16,140 nucleotides of DNA from Gammaproteobacteria bacterium (GTDB lineage: Bacteria > Pseudomonadota > Gammaproteobacteria > Steroidobacterales > SZUA-146), in the NCBI GenBank assembly GCA_003228965.1, contig QIGP01000337.1, positions 1 through 16,140 of the forward strand, written 5' to 3'. This document shows, one piece after another, positions 14,196 to 16,140 of the stretch (its first letter is position 1; every line of letters begins with the position of its first letter). Position numbers and translations under genes: made by a program. The notes below the pieces were generated by a model. The model was not told the DNA's origin. It did no database searches and worked only from the letters and a program-made list of their open reading frames with translations.

Positions 14196-15875
14196 ATGAC
14201 TAAAGTTCGCTCAGATCTGGAAATTGCCCAAGACGCTTCACTGGAGCCCATTGCGGCCATCGGTGCCAAGCTCGGAATTAAGCAAGAATCACTAATCCCT
14301 TACGGGCACGACAAAGCTAAACTTAACTATGAATTTCTGGAGTCTCTAGGCGACAAACCTGATGGCAAACTGATCTTGGTCACCGCAATTTCACCGACCC
14401 CGGCCGGCGAAGGCAAAACCACAACAACCGTTGGGCTTGGCGACGGGCTGAATCACATTGGCAAGAAAGCGCTGGTATGTCTTCGCGAACCTAGTCTGGG
14501 ACCTTGCTTTGGCATGAAAGGTGGCGCTGCCGGTGGTGGTTACGCACAAGTAGTTCCAATGACCGACATTAACCTCCACTTCACCGGCGACTTTCACGCA
14601 ATTGGTGCTGCCCACAATCTTCTGTCTGCGCTAATCGACAACCACATGTATTGGGACAATAAACTGAATATTGATCAACGACGTTTGAGTTGGAAACGCG
14701 TGGTCGATATGAATGACAGAGCCCTACGCCACATCACTGTAGGCCTTGGCGGGCCTACTAACGGAATCCCTCGCGAAGACGGCTTCGACATTACTGTGGC
14801 CTCCGAAGTAATGGCTTGCTTCTGCCTCGCCACCAGCCTCAACGACCTGCAAAACCGTATTGGCAATATTGTGCTTGGCTACAATCGCGATAAAGAACCT
14901 GTTCTTGTTTCAGAACTAGGAGCACAAGGCGCCATGACCGCCCTGCTTCGCGACGCCTTCCAACCCAACATGGTCCAGACCCTCGAAAACAATCCGGCAT
15001 TCATGCACGGCGGGCCGTTTGCCAACATTGCTCACGGCTGTAACTCAGTCATGGCGACACAAACCGCACTTAAGCTGTCCGACTACGTGATCACCGAAGC
15101 CGGTTTTGGAGCCGACCTGGGCGCCGAGAAGTTTTTCGACATTAAATGTCGCAAAGCAGGCCTGAAACCAGATGCGACTGTACTTGTTGCAACTACCAAA
15201 GCCTTGAAAATGCATGGTGGCGTAGCCAAACCTGACCTGAACGCGGAAAACGTTGATGCCGTTATTAAAGGCTGCGAGAACCTGGGACGCCACATCGAAA
15301 ACCTTAAGAAGTTCGGCGTACCGGTTACCGTTGCGATCAACCATTTCATCACCGACACTGAGGTGGAACATAAAGTCATCAATGATTTCTGTGAAACGCA
15401 CGGCGTAAAATGCACCGTTTCGTCACACTGGGAGTTCGGCGGCAAAGGCGCTGCCAAACTGGCCGAGGTCGTCGTTGATCTGCTTGATACGACAACCAGT
15501 CAGTTCGCACCTTTATACGCCGACAACATGCCGCTTTGGGACAAAGTCCACCATATCGCTACCAGCATATACGGAGCCGACGATGTCGTGGCCGATCAGA
15601 AAGTGCGCGACCAGTTCAAACAGTACGAAGAACAAGGGTTCGGGCATTACCCAATATGCATGGCGAAAACGCAATACAGCTTCTCAACCGACCCCACTTT
15701 AATGGGCGCGCCTAAAGGCCATGTAATACCCGTTAGAGAAGTCCGGTTGTCCGCTGGTGCCGAGTTTATCGTCGTTGTGTGTGGCGCCGTTATGACAATG
15801 CCAGGATTACCAAGAGTTCCGGCGGCCGGCGCGATGTGCGTTAACGCTGACAAACAGATTGAGGGATTATTCTGA
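14196..15875 (+). CDS. fhs: Formate-tetrahydrofolate ligase
   Basis: 559 residues, full family length. The enzyme makes 10-formyl-THF from formate, THF and ATP in the cytoplasm, feeding purine and formyl-methionine synthesis or formate assimilation. Start ATG 14196 follows CAGGTG. The P-loop [18 protein letters not shown] (68-85) is intact; the family signatures [20 protein letters not shown] (about 97-116) and [13 protein letters not shown] (about 270-282) are present, as are [38 protein letters not shown] and the C-terminal [20 protein letters not shown]. No frame damage is seen. The upstream neighbour is unrelated in function, and a strong terminator follows. Confidence 0.98.
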   Translation: MTKVRSDLEIAQDASLEPIAAIGAKLGIKQESLIPYGHDKAKLNYEFLESLGDKPDGKLILVTAISPTPAGEGKTTTTVGLGDGLNHIGKKALVCLREPSLGPCFGMKGGAAGGGYAQVVPMTDINLHFTGDFHAIGAAHNLLSALIDNHMYWDNKLNIDQRRLSWKRVVDMNDRALRHITVGLGGPTNGIPREDGFDITVASEVMACFCLATSLNDLQNRIGNIVLGYNRDKEPVLVSELGAQGAMTALLRDAFQPNMVQTLENNPAFMHGGPFANIAHGCNSVMATQTALKLSDYVITEAGFGADLGAEKFFDIKCRKAGLKPDATVLVATTKALKMHGGVAKPDLNAENVDAVIKGCENLGRHIENLKKFGVPVTVAINHFITDTEVEHKVINDFCETHGVKCTVSSHWEFGGKGAAKLAEVVVDLLDTTTSQFAPLYADNMPLWDKVHHIATSIYGADDVVADQKVRDQFKQYEEQGFGHYPICMAKTQYSFSTDPTLMGAPKGHVIPVREVRLSAGAEFIVVVCGAVMTMPGLPRVPAAGAMCVNADKQIEGLF

Positions 15876-15892
15876 TCTGTTGAATAGTCGCT

Positions 15893-16140
15893 TTAACTGC
15901 CTATAAAAAGGCCGTCATGCAGAGCATTGACGGCCTTTTTTATGCCGCATTCTAGGGTCCTGGGGTTGTTCTTGTGATGCTTCACAACGTCGTTGATCTC
16001 TCCGACGTATTCATCGAAATGTTTCAGCAAGGACATGTAATCACCAAAGAACTGTTGGCCAGCCTCAGTCCCTGCATGAGATCTTCCTTATAGGTAATGC
16101 TCCCGCCGTTAAGACTAGAGCGGCATGAAATTAAAACCGG
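15893..16140 (-). pseudogene. Possible frameshifted gene remnant at the right edge
   Basis: From the window edge leftward one frame reads GGSITYKEDLMQGLRLA and stops shortly after. From 16060 the next frame continues as GQQFFGDYMSLLKHFDEYVG then EINDVVKHHKNNPR and runs to 15893, through the fhs terminator. The two pieces meet at 16057-16060 with a one-base shift and both look protein-like, but I recognise no family and the codon evidence is thin. It could equally be chance. Confidence 0.2.
15905..15940 (+). terminator. Strong intrinsic terminator after fhs
   Basis: AAAAAGGCCGTCA (15905-15917) pairs perfectly with TGACGGCCTTTTT (15928-15940) around a 10-base loop. A-run and T-run on either side allow it to work in both directions. 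Confidence 0.93.

Noticed and set aside
15972..15987. CRP-like inverted repeat TTGTGA-tgct-TCACAA
   Set aside because: The 4-base centre is too short for the CRP half-site spacing of 6, and it lies behind fhs with no gene start near.

Overview
The window looks like chromosome from a Gram-negative bacterium, most probably a marine-type gammaproteobacterium. Supporting signs are an outer-membrane beta-barrel of the alginate-export type, a lipoprotein, a DUF533/TerB-like protein, a PAS-containing sigma-54 activator, an MFE-2-type short-chain dehydrogenase and formate-tetrahydrofolate ligase. The taxonomic placement is inferred from gene content only. I saw no rRNA, tRNA, CRISPR array, transposase or integrase.

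Region 1 (about 160-5550) is an envelope/surface module. A secreted leucine-rich-repeat protein (minus strand) is divergent from two tandem, clearly paralogous RTX-repeat proteins; one has an ordinary signal peptide and the other is a lipoprotein. An ECF sigma factor, its RskA-type membrane anti-sigma factor and an alginate-export-family barrel follow, with overlapping reading frames. The RTX pair and the sigma operon are each preceded by a similar GGyAAC-N17-TCwAnCG pattern. It could be an autoregulated ECF promoter, so the whole block may be one regulon.

Region 2 (about 5550-6680) is a degenerate patch. It carries an orphan immunity-like small gene directly downstream of a broken polymorphic-toxin C-terminal end, which has lost its upstream part and has an in-frame TGA. 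Several hundred bases of AT-rich, apparently non-coding DNA follow.

Region 3 (about 6580-10430) holds housekeeping and accessory genes: a glycine-rich DUF533 protein with a good promoter and a strong terminator, an MFE-2-like SDR dehydrogenase (minus), and a secreted right-handed beta-helix protein (minus).

Region 4 (about 10480-12930) is a compact two-gene regulatory unit. A small secreted protein (minus) has a near-perfect sigma-54 (-24/-12) promoter and its own terminator. It is divergent from a PAS-PAS-AAA+-Fis sigma-54 activator, and a set of inverted repeats lies between them where activator sites would be expected. The simplest reading is that this activator switches on its divergent neighbour.

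Region 5 (12930-16140) has an intergenic palindromic repeat of the CATTGC...GCGGCAATC kind, a divergent MocA-like nucleotidyltransferase, formate-tetrahydrofolate ligase with a strong terminator, and a possible frameshifted gene remnant on the minus strand at the right edge.
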